64,000 nucleotides of DNA from Sympetrum striolatum (taxonomy: Eukaryota; Arthropoda; Insecta; Odonata; Libellulidae): contig OX388350.1 of the NCBI GenBank assembly GCA_947579665.1, positions 42,379,393 through 42,443,392 on the forward strand, written 5' to 3'. The position numbers and the translations under genes were made by a program. The notes below the pieces were generated by a model. It had not been told where the DNA came from and did no database searches. It saw only the letters and a program-made list of their open reading frames with translations. Position 1 is the first letter of the stretch; the number at the start of each line of letters is the position of its first letter. Below are positions 37,211 through 48,782 of the stretch, piece after piece.

Positions 37211-37290
37211 ACATGAAAAAGGTCTGACAGTACCGGAACTCGAACCCGGATCTCCCAATTACCGGTAGGTTGCTCTCCCCATATACCTTT
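37211..37290 (-). mobile_element. tRNA-derived SINE, minus strand, GTCAGA-T(n) tail
   Basis: On the minus strand: GAGAGCAACCTACCGGTAAT, TGGGAGATCC, B box GGGTTCGAGTTCC in a good T arm, then GGTACTGTCAGA and CCTTTTTCATG. The 3' tail and the AACCTACCGGTAA..GGGAGA block are shared with copies at 41.76 kb and 51.13 kb. No acceptor stem forms, so it is not a tRNA gene. Confidence 0.7.
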
Positions 37291-38267
37291 ACTTGTATGT
37301 ACTTATTTACACAGATAATTGTGCATTCTTACGTTATAACATCCTGCAACTTGCTGTACTACCTTACTTTTCCCGTTAACTGAATTCTTGCATCAGGCTG
37401 TCAATGCAACCTGGCATACTCGCGAAACTGGTCAATTTCGCTCCAAATACGTGTGCACGGTCGCCGTGGTATTCACGGCCCTGCCTAGTTGGCAAAACTT
37501 CTAATTTTTCTCGCATTTATCCTGCCAAACGTGGCGAAAGCCAATTTTCCCGGGAAGAGTTCATAGGTTAGCGGGATATATGGGATTGGCTCAGGCGCAA
37601 GTGTATTATTTCCTAATGTGGGAGCGACTGTGGAAAAAGCCTCGGAAGTCACATCGACTCACTGTATAAAAAAACAGCTCCGTATTCTACGCGGAATAAC
37701 AATCGGTTCGCTCCTTGCACGGGCCATTCCACGCTCGTCATAGCTCGACGCGTGTTATTAACGCCCGGAAGCATCGCTTCATAATGAGAGTACCGTGAGA
37801 ACGAAGTCGCGAAAGAGTAGAGATTAAAAATCGCGAGAGCAATGTCGGGCGCATTGTTAGCGCTGAAAATTTTGCACAGCGAGTTATGCAGATTTCTCAG
37901 CGATTTCCTACTTAACGCCCGTAGGTGTGATCGGGTCGTGTCCCGCGCATGTTGATGCTCACTTGTCGCGAGCCAATGCGCATTGTTTCTCTTCCATTTC
38001 TCGTGTTTACGTTCCTGAATCATATCTATTCTTGCGCGTCTGTTTCTTTGAATTGGAAAAACTCGAAATTAATGTAACATGCATATTGAATCACCAGGAA
38101 AGGTAGACGAATATGCTGGGTCAATGAATTCGTATGAGAAAACGCTCTGGCGTAAAAATGGCAGAAAAAACTGTGCATCGTATTAAATGAATATATTAAT
38201 ACATGAATGTATCTTTGTAATAAATATATATATCGATTCCTAAAAAAACTATTCTATTACTCAAACA
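37291..38267. other. Non-coding stretch with an unrecognised 124-codon frame
   Basis: The minus-strand frame 37649-38023 (124 codons) is rich in H, R and S and starts with a basic run, but no family is recognised and no neighbouring exon or signal supports it. Confidence 0.35.
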
Positions 38268-38383
38268 ATTGTGGCCAATTCCTACCTGCACATTGTGGCC
38301 AATTCCCACCTGTCTTTTATACTTTGTTATACGAATGGATGTATCATACATAACATTAATTCATGTATCATACATAACATTAA
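38268..38383. repeat. Two adjacent 24-bp tandem duplications
   Basis: ATTGTGGCCAATTCC begins at 38268 and again at 38292 (24-bp unit). ATGTATCATACATAACATTA begins at 38339 and again at 38363 (24-bp offset). Two unrelated duplications with the same period lie within 120 bp of each other. A weaker third relative of the second motif (ATCATACATAAAATTAAT) is near 38546. Confidence 0.85.
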
Positions 38384-39879
38384 GTATTCATATAACTAAG
38401 TCTAAATACGCTCTGAGGCATAAATTTGCAAGTAAGAATTAGACACAATTTTGCGTTACATGTTAAATTTTGAGGAATCAGTTTATATATTTATTTTTAT
38501 AATTACTATACATTCATGTATTAACACGGTATGTAAATACGTATATCATACATAAAATTAATAGTACTCACATTCACGTTTCTTTGTACTTATGAATTTG
38601 CTTGTATTTGTATGTTTTTGTATTTACCCGTACTCAAACGTTAGTATCTATTTTTGACTTGCTACTTACATGATGCAATTGAATTGACACAATAAATTTA
38701 GACATGTGATATATTTATGTGCACACAAATTTATACAAAAACAATATATACTACGATTCCTATGAGATTCATTAACTTAGCCTTATCTCATTGAAAGTAT
38801 TTGTTGTAATGAACATGTTTCAGTGTTGAATCCTTTTCGAAAAAAATACGTTAACATTAAATCAATCATAAATAAATAGTATTAGATATGTGAAGTAAAT
38901 TACTACTTAATTGAAAATCACCAACATTTTATAGCGCTGCAGTTGATAGTTGAATGAATTCAAGCAAGCTCTTAATTAAATACGTTCTCTTGTCATGAAA
39001 CGTCCTTGGGTAAGGCGTATTTTATGGCCTTTAAGCAGAGCAAAAAGAGGCATATGAGATTTCGCATGACATTGGCCTTTTCATCAAAGGCATGCTCTGA
39101 TTAACGCTGGGATTTAATTTCCTTTTATTCTCCACGAAAGGTCGTTCTCTCAATAGACAATCGAAGCATGACCACCGCGTTCAGTAGCCTCGAAAATCAT
39201 TTCCTTCTCAAGTTTAAAAGGGAATCGCTAAAAGAAATTTAGAGGCGTTTTTTGGGATACTCCGAGCAACCGTGGAAGAATCATCGGTAGAACGAAGTCT
39301 TTGATGATTGCAAGGATGTTTTAGTTAATGAATACTCGCTCCGGGCAATATCAATTCTCACGAAGAACGAGCTTTCGAGCCATAACATAGGAAGAGATGG
39401 CCGAGAATTTTTGAATTCATGAGATTGCGCTCACAAGAAATGCTGTTAAATCTACACTCGCTATTGGTGAAGTATCTTAAAAACATATTGATTTGATTAT
39501 ATTTTCGATCAATATGGAGATCGTCATTTTCTTAGTTACGAAGTTTTTTTTTCATTTAATATCTGTAGCTTTTTAGACTGAAATAAATTTTTAAGATTTG
39601 CGACTTTTTATTTTACGTTTGAACTGCTGGAAAGTGATAGTTTTAACTCTTATTTTACTGTAGATTTGTAATCTGGAAGCTAACGTCTATAAGCTATAAA
39701 CATGATCGTGTTTCTATATCTTCAGACGATGTATTCGTTTAATTAATGTGACTATTTATTATCAAAATAAACTTCGTAAATATTCATTCAAAATTGTAGA
39801 TATGATGGGCTTCAAAAGAGATATTTTGAACTGCTCAGAATTATTTTATAGCGGTTGTAATTAAAATTGCTTTACCTTT
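38384..39879. other. Non-coding AT-rich stretch, nothing recognised
   Basis: No open frame over 60 codons and no RNA or repeat recognised apart from the weak motif near 38546. Confidence 0.5.
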
Positions 39880-39975
39880 TGGTTAAAGTACTTTTAATTG
39901 TGGAAATGGTAACCGGAAAGTGAAAGATCCGGTTTCAAGCCATGATGCCGTGAGATTTTTTTCACCTTCATTGAT
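39880..39975 (+). mobile_element. tRNA-derived SINE fragment, T(n)-CACC tail
   Basis: GGTTAAAGTA (A-box-like) is followed by GGTAACCGGAAAGTG, AAGATCCGGTTTCAAGCC (B-box-like) and CCGTGAGATTTTTTTCACC. The block AACCGGAAAGTG(A/G)AAGAT recurs about 480 bp downstream in the next copy, and the T-rich tail resembles those at 37.2, 41.8 and 51.2 kb. Confidence 0.6.
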
Positions 39976-40364
39976 CTTAGGAACTCACTTAGCTTTAAGT
40001 CCTTCCATTTCCGTAATTTGCCGTAATAAATATAATTTTTCCTTTGATTCTTAGTTTAATTAAAATATAATAACTATTCGTTTAATTCGATTTGAAACTA
40101 GTTTCATTTTTAAATTTATTTTTAAGTATGTTAATGATTCCAAATACGAAGATTCAATTACAGGTATATACTGTACCTGTTACCTGTATATACTGTCATA
40201 TGTTCTTTTCCATCTGTAGGGGAATGTTGTCCACTATTTCTGGACGATTCCTCATTCAAATTAGTTGTTATAGGTACTATAATTGACACGCTTTATAATT
40301 TCGAAGTATATAATACACTCGAAAAATAAATACACAATCGATTTTTAACATTTGTTAAATTGAT
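39976..40364. other. Short AT-rich spacer between two SINE copies
   Basis: It contains an imperfect local duplication of (A)GGTATATACTGT / CTGTATATACTGT near 40163-40196. Nothing else is seen. Confidence 0.4.
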
Positions 40365-40445
40365 TTAACTATCGGCTGAAGCATTTAACCGGAAAGTGGA
40401 AGATAAAGGTTCGAATCTAAATACCATCAGAATTTTTCTGCGTTG
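40365..40445 (+). mobile_element. tRNA-derived SINE fragment
   Basis: GGCTGAAGCATTTAACCGG, AAAGTGGAAGATAAAGG, then TTCGAATCTAAATACC (B box GGTTCGAATC) and CATCAGAATTTTTCTG. It shares the AACCGGAAAGTG block with the copy at 39.9 kb and the (T)CAGA-T(n) tail with the family. Confidence 0.65.
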
Positions 40446-41754
40446 GTCTGAATTTACATAATTTACGGCAATAATTTTATGTCTGCCCTCATTTATTAGT
40501 CGAATCGAAGCCTCATAAGCATTTGTTAATTTCGGATTGGTATCCAATTTTACTTCAATCCCCTTTAAATACATTAATGAGTAACAATTATAAGATTCGA
40601 TAATTATGTCATAATATCGTTTCGTATGCAAGAGGAAATATGTTGAAAATTCCTTGACGATATATGATTCTAAAACAATTATTTCTGGTATTCAACTATA
40701 TCCGACACGCTATGTAAGTTCGAAGAATGTATAATAGGTTCGAAAAATAAATATAATTATGGATTACTACCATATTTTAAGATTTGTGCTAAATATATTA
40801 TCGACCGTTAATCCCGTCGAAAATATGATTCACGATTCACAATTTTCATATAATATATATGTATTGATAAACGCGTCACGAATATTGGTTTCCCGTTGAA
40901 CATCCTCCAGGTGACAGTGGCTGAATCCGCAAATGTTAAATTATCTCACGGGAAGTCAATCAAGCATCGAGCCTTCAGATGAGTTTCGCCGGCGGAAAAC
41001 ATCCAATAAGATTTCCACTCGAGATTACAGTGGTCGTTCATTTGCTAGTCATATCGTGTTCGTCGGTATAAAAGGCCTCGTTATGTTTCCAGGAAGAGAC
41101 CGAAAGAGACGTCATCTCTCCTATTTGCCGCGTTTAAATATTGACATTTCGCTGCAGCACGCTCTGCTGTGCTTACCGAGCCGTAGAGACGGCAATTTCA
41201 CCTCTTATATTTCGGCTCCCTAATTAATTTTCCCCATCCCTTACTTACTCCTACAGGGTTGTAATTATTTCTTCGAAATTGGAGTGGATGGGCCGATTTC
41301 GGTGCAGCGGGGGTGGGATTGTCACGGTGAGTGAGTAAGGCTATCGGATACGAGTGAGGATCTATTAATTAAGGAGAACCTTTTATGAGGGATTTATGCT
41401 TTAGGAGTTGAGCTAATTTTCTCGATCTGGCGAGCTTAGTTCTATATGTTTTTCTGGTTTGGGCGGAATGGAAAACTGTACAGACTGTTAGATGTAGGAG
41501 TTTAGTCGTGCTCGCCAAAGAAGGAAATATTTTGCAAATTTATTAACACTGCATTTTCCGGTACAGTTCACCAAAACTGTGATCTAAAATGAACGAAGTC
41601 TTATGGACCAAGGGTAAAAATTGCAGATAGCAACCTAAGTGTAACCTTGACTATTTTATATTTATAATGAGGAGTTTTCAATGAGGAGTAAGCCATATTC
41701 CATAAAGTAAAAGTGGCAGTGATAACAAATTTAAATACAAACGAACTTGAAAAA
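40446..41754. other. Non-coding stretch, nothing recognised
   Basis: The 96-codon plus-strand frame at 40933-41223 is not recognised. No repeats were seen. Confidence 0.4.
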
Positions 41755-41835
41755 AATCTGACGAGACCGGTAATCGACCCGGGATCTTCCTCTACCCGGG
41801 CAACTGCTTTAGCCAACTAAGTTATCCGACAAAAA
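41750..41835 (-). mobile_element. tRNA-derived SINE, minus strand, GTCAGA-T(n) tail
   Basis: The minus strand reads TAACTTAGTTGGCTAAAGC (good A box), GTTGCCCGGGTAG, AGATCCCGGGTCGATTACC (B-box-like), GGTCTCGTCAGATTTTTTTC. It is the best-preserved A-box half in the family and has the same tail as at 37.2 and 51.2 kb. There is no cloverleaf. Confidence 0.7.
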
Positions 41836-42902
41836 CGTTTTTATCATTTCTTGGGTGCACGCCCTTATATGCAAAGTTACCCTAACCCTCATCCTTGATT
41901 TTAAATACAGTTTTGATGGAGATGACGATTATCTAAGTCCAAACGTAAAATAATGTATAATTGTGGATTCAACATGTTTGATTTATAATTTCCAAAGATT
42001 TAGGACTCATTGAAACAGAATACTGTTCTTCTTACAAAGCGTAAAAATCAGAGGCATTAAATGCATAAATTATTATTTTTATTTCTGTAGTTTCATAAGA
42101 CGCCATATGTAATGGAGTCTTATCGGTCGAGAAATACAATAATTAAATGAAGAATGCTCTATTTTATCTAACTACTTACTAACTACTAACTATTTATCAA
42201 CATTACTAATTTCTGGAGGATTAACTTGAAATAAATAGGCTTCCGAATATCTCAAGAAACAGCGGGCGTTCAAAAATTAAATTACTGGTATTGGCCACCC
42301 AGGCGCCCAGCATAAAGAGAACTCTGTTCATAAGGCGTTGCTGCTGTATGAAAGTGCATGGAGTGCTTGACTCTTAACGAAGTAAAGAATAAATGGATGA
42401 ATGTGTGAAAGTAAACTACTTAAGCTGCCACACGACCTTCAAGCCTTACTTTAGCAGTTGTTTTTCAATAGCAATTGTTTAATGTCGGGAACGAATTGAA
42501 TTAAATTAAGGAGGATCATCTATATTTCGAAGTGTCTAATACTAATTGCGCCAACTCTTATTGCTCTAGTTGGTTTATGCCGTAGTACACGCAGTAGGTG
42601 CACGCATGGTGTGGAACTTAATCGTCATATATTTAATTTGAAATCAAGTAAATTTATTAACCGAGAGTTTTTTGTTTTGCACTATTTCATTCCTGCAATG
42701 CATCAAATGAGTAGCATGAAAACGCACTTAAAGGGTTTAATTGCAAATAATCGCATTTATATTTCTGAGTGACAATTGCCTGAAATAAACAATAGTTTTC
42801 TTCCTGTCATGATGAAATGTGTTCAAACGGTTATGAATCTATAAGGCATGCGATTATTTCTTATTTGTTAGATGATTTCCTTTTGGGGCGATATTTTATT
42901 GG
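41836..42902. other. Non-coding AT-rich stretch, nothing recognised
   Basis: No frames of note, no RNA genes, no repeats recognised. Confidence 0.5.
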
Positions 42903-42983
42903 TACACTCCTGGCCAAAATTAACGCAGCACCTCCCTAGCGATCCTTACGGCCGGTGCTGCGTTAATTTTGGCCAGGAGTGTA
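42903..42983. mobile_element. 77-bp palindromic MITE with perfect 28-bp TIRs and TA duplication
   Basis: Terminal inverted repeats at 42905-42932 and 42954-42981 are perfect over 28 bp, starting CACTCCTGGCC and ending at a 21-bp centre. TA dinucleotides flank both ends (42903-42904, 42982-42983). A TA target duplication and CA..TG ends fit the Tc1/mariner group; this assignment is inference. Perfect arms suggest a recent insertion or ongoing conversion. The element has no coding capacity. Confidence 0.88.
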
Positions 42984-42984
42984 C

Positions 42985-45900
42985 ATCATATTTGTTGAGA
43001 TGTTCATAATCTCTCTCGTATGAGATATCTACCGCGCTACGTACGTATTATATTTGGTCGCTACTAATATCCATTGAATCTTAGTGTATGATATAACTTG
43101 AAAACGTACGCAGGCTTTCGATGTATTCTCACCGCGTGACAAGGATATTAATCAGATACCTTTCATTGGCGAAAGAAAGTTTTGCTTTATACATTTTTAT
43201 TTCCTTTCTTGCGGCTTGGGTCAGTTTCAATGGCGGAGTGAATGAATTAACTTAATTGGGGTCAGACTCAAGAGTTATGTGACCACCATGAAGGGACCGT
43301 ACTTATAACTAGCCTTTACCGAGTTCTTTCGCGTTCATGTATTGTAGTATCATCAATTAATGCAGAGGGAGAAGATTATATGTTACTTATACTTAGGAAA
43401 CATGTATACTGTTTGTACATGTATGATGTTTCACGGAAAGTTTAGAAAACTAATATGTGTCTTCTAATGCTTCTTCCTTTACTTTTTACTTTGGTACTAG
43501 TTATCAACCAAGATGTCCTTATCGCTAAAATTGTTGTTGTTCCGGTAAACTTCAATTTATGTCATTGTTTAAGGCAGGGGAGAATCTTCCCAAAGATCAT
43601 AGAAAAATCTAAACTAATTGTTTCATCTAGAAGTTATTTGAATTTTGTCATGAGTCGTGACTCATAACTTTTGGTTTCGAAGTTACTTTGGAGTCGTAAC
43701 TAAAAATTTTGGTTAAATGGAAGATGGGGCTAAAAAGTCCCAATTCCGCCAAATAAAGTCCTTTGTGTGTATGTATAACTGAGTCAGTTAGAATTGACCT
43801 TTTTTCAACATTTAGTATTTAAAAATCGCAAAATGTTAGCTCTTATACTTATGAACTCATCAATATTACTGCCTTTGATTTTTTCTCAGCCAAACAGTAT
43901 AAAAATCACCCATAATTTAGCATTTTATAGTTAAAACTACAATTTAACTGCTCATACAATTATTTTTTGGACTTCGATGACGATGAGTTTGGATAGGGCA
44001 AATCTTCTCGATATCAGGTACATACATCAGTAGAAAGTTGAAGCCCAATATCTGTTGTGGCTTCCACTTTAATACGTAACCTTATTATAGTCATGATGCA
44101 GAAAAAAGCTTTGTTATCAATGTTTTTTTTCGCGTAGCGCAGCTTGAGAAATCCTGGTTTAAGGCATGGAAGCGAAAACACAAACGACTTACTCACTTTT
44201 GAAGTTTCAGAAAAGGATGCAGATGTTTTTGGAAGGCGGAGAAATTAATTCTGGAATGACGCACGGATCCTAGGATAAAAGGATGGAAATCTGGGACGTT
44301 CGCCTCTCTCGTCCGAGAGACTAAAATCCAGCAAAGAGCGAGTCGCGGCCGCATTCTGGGAGCAGTAATTAAATGAGCGTCCATTGCAGAGACCTCTCGG
44401 GAAAGTGTTTGGTGGCATTCATTGGCTGCAAGGGACGCAATGAGGAAATAAAAGATTTAGGCTCTCGCCGCTCAATTCTTCCCCAACTCAATTCGTTTGG
44501 CTGGTTTACGGCGCAATTGTAGGATTTGCACTCTTCCAAATTCCAGCGTCCGAGATTGAAACCGGGAAAATATCCTGTTTACGTTTGCGAGTCGAGGATT
44601 CAGTGACGTTGTCTATTCGAGGTGCTGTAAAGCAGATTTAGTGCTTTTATCTCGGGCTGATAAGGCATGAGTATGACGGTGAGTTTACCTCGGGAGCTAG
44701 TCTGCCATAAATGTCACCTATAATTGGAGCGGGTGCAGCGATTTTTATGTTAATCGACTATTATTTTGAAGAACAAGGAAATTCTACTAATGCAATTGTT
44801 CGCAGCTAAGTTTCTTGTAGCTAAAAGATTTTTTGAGTTGTATAGGAATTTTGGTACTCATAAAGATCTTGCCATTTTCCTCTTCAATGGTAAATATTTA
44901 AGGATAGAAATTAAAAGGACGCTTCTTCTTTAAACAAATTTTCCTGCGTACTCTGTCCGTTGTATTTTCGAAAAGCTTTGTGATTAGTTCTGTTACGGAA
45001 TCATTACGATTTAATTTGAGAAGAAAACTTTCTTAGCATGAAATTGTGCAGGTAAGAATACTGATAAAAGAGGACAATTTGTACCATTTTCAAATAAAAG
45101 CGTGTTAGATGGAAATGAAATAACCCGTCCCATAGCTCACACCTTTTAAGGATGTTGTTATTTTATACTATTTTTTAATATCAACCAAAATCTGAGAAAG
45201 TTCGTTTTTTAGAAAATATTTTGGAATTATCATACGGAATCTCTTATCCGTTTCTATTAGTCGAATAAGAAAAATTATTAGCGATTTTTAATCCAAATTG
45301 CTTCATATCCTTATGCTCTATACAATTGGATATTTTTTCATCTGCTAGCTTATTCCACGTAGAATTCATATCATATGAGAAATTCCAGTCCCTTAGTTCT
45401 GGAATACAGTGTCCCTCTCATTACTCACAGAGTAAAGTCTTGAATATAGCTATAAATGTGTACAGTTCCTGAATATTATAATCTGCAGTACTCTAATGAA
45501 CTCTGTTATAACCGAAATTGAATTTTAATCTATCGAGAAATGTATTGGGATTTTTCCGTGAGGTACTCTTACTATTATGTATTGTTTACAAGCAGGCCTG
45601 TGGAAATACTGTAGTACTACACTGAAAGCACATAAAGTGAAATCCTTGGAGTCCAATTCAAGAGCGCCTCGCTAATGCAATGAGGATTTTCTGCAGGCGA
45701 ACGTATACGGAGGAAGCTTTGAAAAGATGCGCTTACACGAATACAAGTTTATCTCTGTACTCCTGCCTTACGTGACGTTACATCAGTTTCCTATTTCTGT
45801 GACACTCACTGCCGATTAAATGCCAGGTCATCTTTTATGGATGCTGCAGCCCATTGAAGCTGGAAATAGAGACATTCTACGATATCTCAGTACATTGCAT

Positions 45901-46204
45901 TCACTATTTTCAACCTTTGGGTGACCTCTCCGAAAATCGATTCTCGCGAACTCATTTGGACCCTCGTGTACTTGTGACCTAGGTTTTTTACAATATGACC
46001 TCCATTTTGGCTGCAAACAAATCGAGCCCTAGAAAACCGAGCTCACAAAGAAGTGGCAAAAGAGATTTAAGCGGTTTTTTGTTTCGTTGATATGGAAAGC
46101 TTCGAGAGAGCTAAGCAATCTCTACGATAAGTGCAGGATTAAATCTTGCAGCTCAAGGCATGAGGAAATATTTGATGGAAAAATTTTCTGCGCGTTCTTT
46201 GCCG
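42985..46204. other. Non-coding stretch, nothing recognised
   Basis: The frames here are all below 75 codons and unrecognised. 44200-44700 is somewhat GC-richer. No repeats or RNA genes were seen. Confidence 0.45.
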
Positions 46205-46212
46205 TATAATCA

Positions 46213-46257
46213 TATTAATAATAATAGTATTAATAATAATAGTATTAATAATAATAT
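46213..46257. repeat. 15-bp tandem repeat, three units
   Basis: ATTAATAATAATAGT at 46213 and 46228 and a variant at 46243; all A/T with one G per unit. Confidence 0.85.
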
Positions 46258-46395
46258 ATTTTTTATTATTGTTTAATTCAACAAGGGTGCGCTCCATCAG
46301 ACTAAGGTCTGTCGACAGATCCTCAATAAAAAGAATGATATCACAAAATATTATAAAATGCATTTTGAAAACAGCTCGGAGCTCACCGTACAAAA

Positions 46396-46424
46396 ATAAC
46401 AACAACAACAACAACAAACAACTA
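46396..46424. repeat. (AAC)n microsatellite
   Basis: About eight AAC units with one interruption. It encodes an Asn run in a short plus-strand frame that is otherwise unsupported. Confidence 0.85.
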
Positions 46425-46644
46425 GTAGTGAAATACAAAAAATATGAAAAAAAGAAAATTAACTATGCAATAAGTAAATCTGAACTAACTTTTCTATAAT
46501 CAAAATTAGCCCAGTAGATTTTACCTTTAGAAAGAAAAAAAATATACTTTAGAAAAAGACATTAAAAAACTCCTTTAGAAACAAAATTAGACATCTTCAA
46601 TAATGACAAAAATGCTTTAAAAGAATTAAGAAGAAGAAAGGAAA

Positions 46645-46844
46645 ATAATAATAATGACTTTATTGAAGAGCGAGATTGAGTCACATCTCACAACGTACCC
46701 TATTTCATTAAATATTTCACAAAAGAGATTTTAAGGATAATAATATTTTCTATTTTAGGCGAAGTTTTATTCTAGGAAGACCACTCTATAATAAAAAAAT
46801 TAAGAACACTAACAACCATGCCCTAACTAGGACGCTCACCACTG
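46645..46844 (-). mobile_element. Retroelement 3' end with (ATT)n tail, copy 3 (left part)
   Basis: AATAATAATAATGACTTTAT, then GCGAGATTGAGTCACATCTC, matches the left edge of the minus-strand copy at 58.56 kb (AATAATAATA..TTTATT..GCGAGATTGAG). The body beyond about 46690 is too diverged to align by eye. A CGAAACCTACCGGTA block at about 47010, beyond the tRNA gene, resembles GCAAACCTACCG at the far end of the other copies. The tRNA-Arg gene may therefore lie inside this repeat. Confidence 0.5.
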
Positions 46845-46852
46845 AAAAAAAA
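46845..46852 (-). terminator. Pol III terminator of tRNA-Arg copy 2
   Basis: Eight consecutive A on the plus strand (T8 on the minus strand), starting 7 bp beyond the tRNA 3' end. Confidence 0.85.
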
Positions 46853-46859
46853 TTCAATG

Positions 46860-46932
46860 CATCCCTGCCGGGATTCGAACCCGGGACCTTTGGATTAGAA
46901 GTCCAACGCGCTATCCACTGCGCTACAGGGAC
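46860..46932 (-). tRNA. tRNA-Arg(TCT): tRNA-Arg, anticodon TCT, copy 2
   Basis: Identical over all 73 nt to the gene at 33369-33441, on the same strand and 13.5 kb away, with the same G-T acceptor pair and discriminator G. The anticodon complement is at 46897-46899. A and B boxes are intact and a T8 terminator follows. Outside the tRNA only TGC next to the 3' end is shared with copy 1, so the duplication is either old with the gene body kept by selection or conversion, or the copy moved alone. Its flanks resemble a retroelement-derived repeat. Confidence 0.97.
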
Positions 46933-48339
46933 TTGTTAGATTGAGGAAAAAAGAAATAACCGTACAAAAACGCACCACGGTAAGGGATCAGTGAAGGCTC
47001 TCCGAAACCTACCGGTAGTTGCAGCCACCACCAAGCTGTAAGGGATAAAGAAAAAGGAAGATAAGAAAAATGAATGAATATAGAATGTTCATTCATATAG
47101 CTTCAGGAATTGACGTAGAATAAAATATTTAAAATGTGCACATTACATTATCAGAGATAATAAGTAGAATAAAACAATAAGGTAAAAAATACTCTCTGCA
47201 CATCGTTATTTAAATATATTACCAAAGGTAACGTCAATTTCTAAATTTAAAGATATAATATTCGCGTATAAAATCTGTAAATTATTCCATTGTTGCTACA
47301 AACAAATTCTATCGTTTTATTTCGAGATGAGGACTTATCGCAGAGTGAAGATGTGATTCAACAGTAACAGAGTTTTATTTCATCTCGTCCAGTATGCTGT
47401 TACAATTTTACCTCAATTTTTGCGAAAAAATTTTAATTTTCACCGACAAGCTGAAAGGAAACTCCAACACCGAACGAACAGTTACGGTTGGTGTCACGCT
47501 ATTTCCTTTTCCCTACGTTGATTCGGTGCGAAACTTCGACTTCGAAAATATTTTGTTGGTAGAGCCATATGCTGTGACTCAATTACCGAAAAAAAACGTT
47601 ATGCTGCAATTTTCGCTCCAATATTTCCTGAAATACGAAAGATTGATTGCTATTGATTCTCTACGTAGTTGAATCGTGGATCCAATCCTGTTAAATTACT
47701 ATTATCTATTGATTTCAAGCGATGGTGAAAATTTTATACAAGGAATTAAAAATAGAATATATTAATCATTTCATAAAAACGAACATTTTATAAATTTTAT
47801 CGAAACAAAATATTTTCTATTAAACAAGGCATGGCTGAAACTGTAATCCAGATTTTCTATTTAGGGTAATAACTAAAAATCGTGGTAGGAATACTTCGAA
47901 TGAATCATGCCCCGGACCTGGCGTGAAGACTTTTCTTAGTAAGAGGAAAACACAATTGAATTCAGTTTCCTCTTAAACTATCATCACTGAGTATCAGAAC
48001 AGAAACTTAGTATCGCTGGGATGCTCTGAGGTAATTTTTATTATTAAAATTACGCGGCAAAAGTTTTCACAACAGACACGTTTACATTTAGAATCTTCCT
48101 TCTTCAGATCCATTCATGTAACTTGATTACTCCGTAAAATATGTTATCGTCTTTTTTAAATCTTTTATAATTTTGTAAGTTTATATTTTTGTTTTATTCT
48201 ATTCAATTAATGTTCTGTCTTTAATGTTAATGTTTCTATTTTTTTCTGTAGTCCTAATATATAAATATGAATCATTTTATAAATTTTTATTATTGAATCT
48301 GCTAATCCGGCTTCGAATTTATGGTAGGCCTACGGCTAT
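46933..48339. other. Non-coding stretch upstream of tRNA-Arg copy 2
   Basis: AACCTACCGGTA near 47010 may be the distal end of the retroelement-like repeat. The 92-codon plus-strand frame at 47394-47672 is not recognised. The rest is AT-rich. Confidence 0.4.
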
Positions 48340-48405
48340 CTTTCGGCTTCGGTGAAAGCGGACCCGCGTTCGATTCTCGGTGCAAGCCAATGTACGAAAT
48401 GATCT
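48335..48405 (+). mobile_element. Degraded tRNA-like SINE fragment
   Basis: GGCTATCTTTCGGCTTCGG, TGAAAGCGGACCCGC and a B-box-like GTTCGATTCTC (48370-48380). The A box is weak and no family tail is clear. It could also be a chance B box. Confidence 0.35.
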
Positions 48406-48780
48406 AAGCTGTGGAAGCACTTTTAAGAAACTACTACAAGCTTATACTAATTTAAATTATACATTAAATATAGTTATTTTTTTGCTGTCCGGTCTTATTT
48501 ATAAAGTTTTACCCCCTTATATCGGTCCTGTGCTGCTATGGATATAGTTTAAATAAACTAAATCTTACATATTTTTAGCGATCTGATTTGGTGAAATGTG
48601 GCGAGAATCATCCTAGGCAAACTTATGTAGTGAGAACGTCAAATCTCCTATTATTTTAATCTCCCAATCATTAGCAGAAGCAGAAAATCAACGTATTTCG
48701 CACGTGCCATGTCGCTCCATTTGGAAGCCACATCGTCCGCTTTAAACCCTCGTCTCCGGGTCCAACTTTTAACGTGATTT
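48406..48780. other. AT-rich non-coding stretch
   Basis: Nothing recognised. Confidence 0.45.
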
Positions 48781-48782
48781 GA

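Noticed and set aside
37211..37290. Functional tRNA gene on the minus strand
   Set aside because: Only the T arm folds well; the sequence continues into a SINE-type tail shared with other copies.
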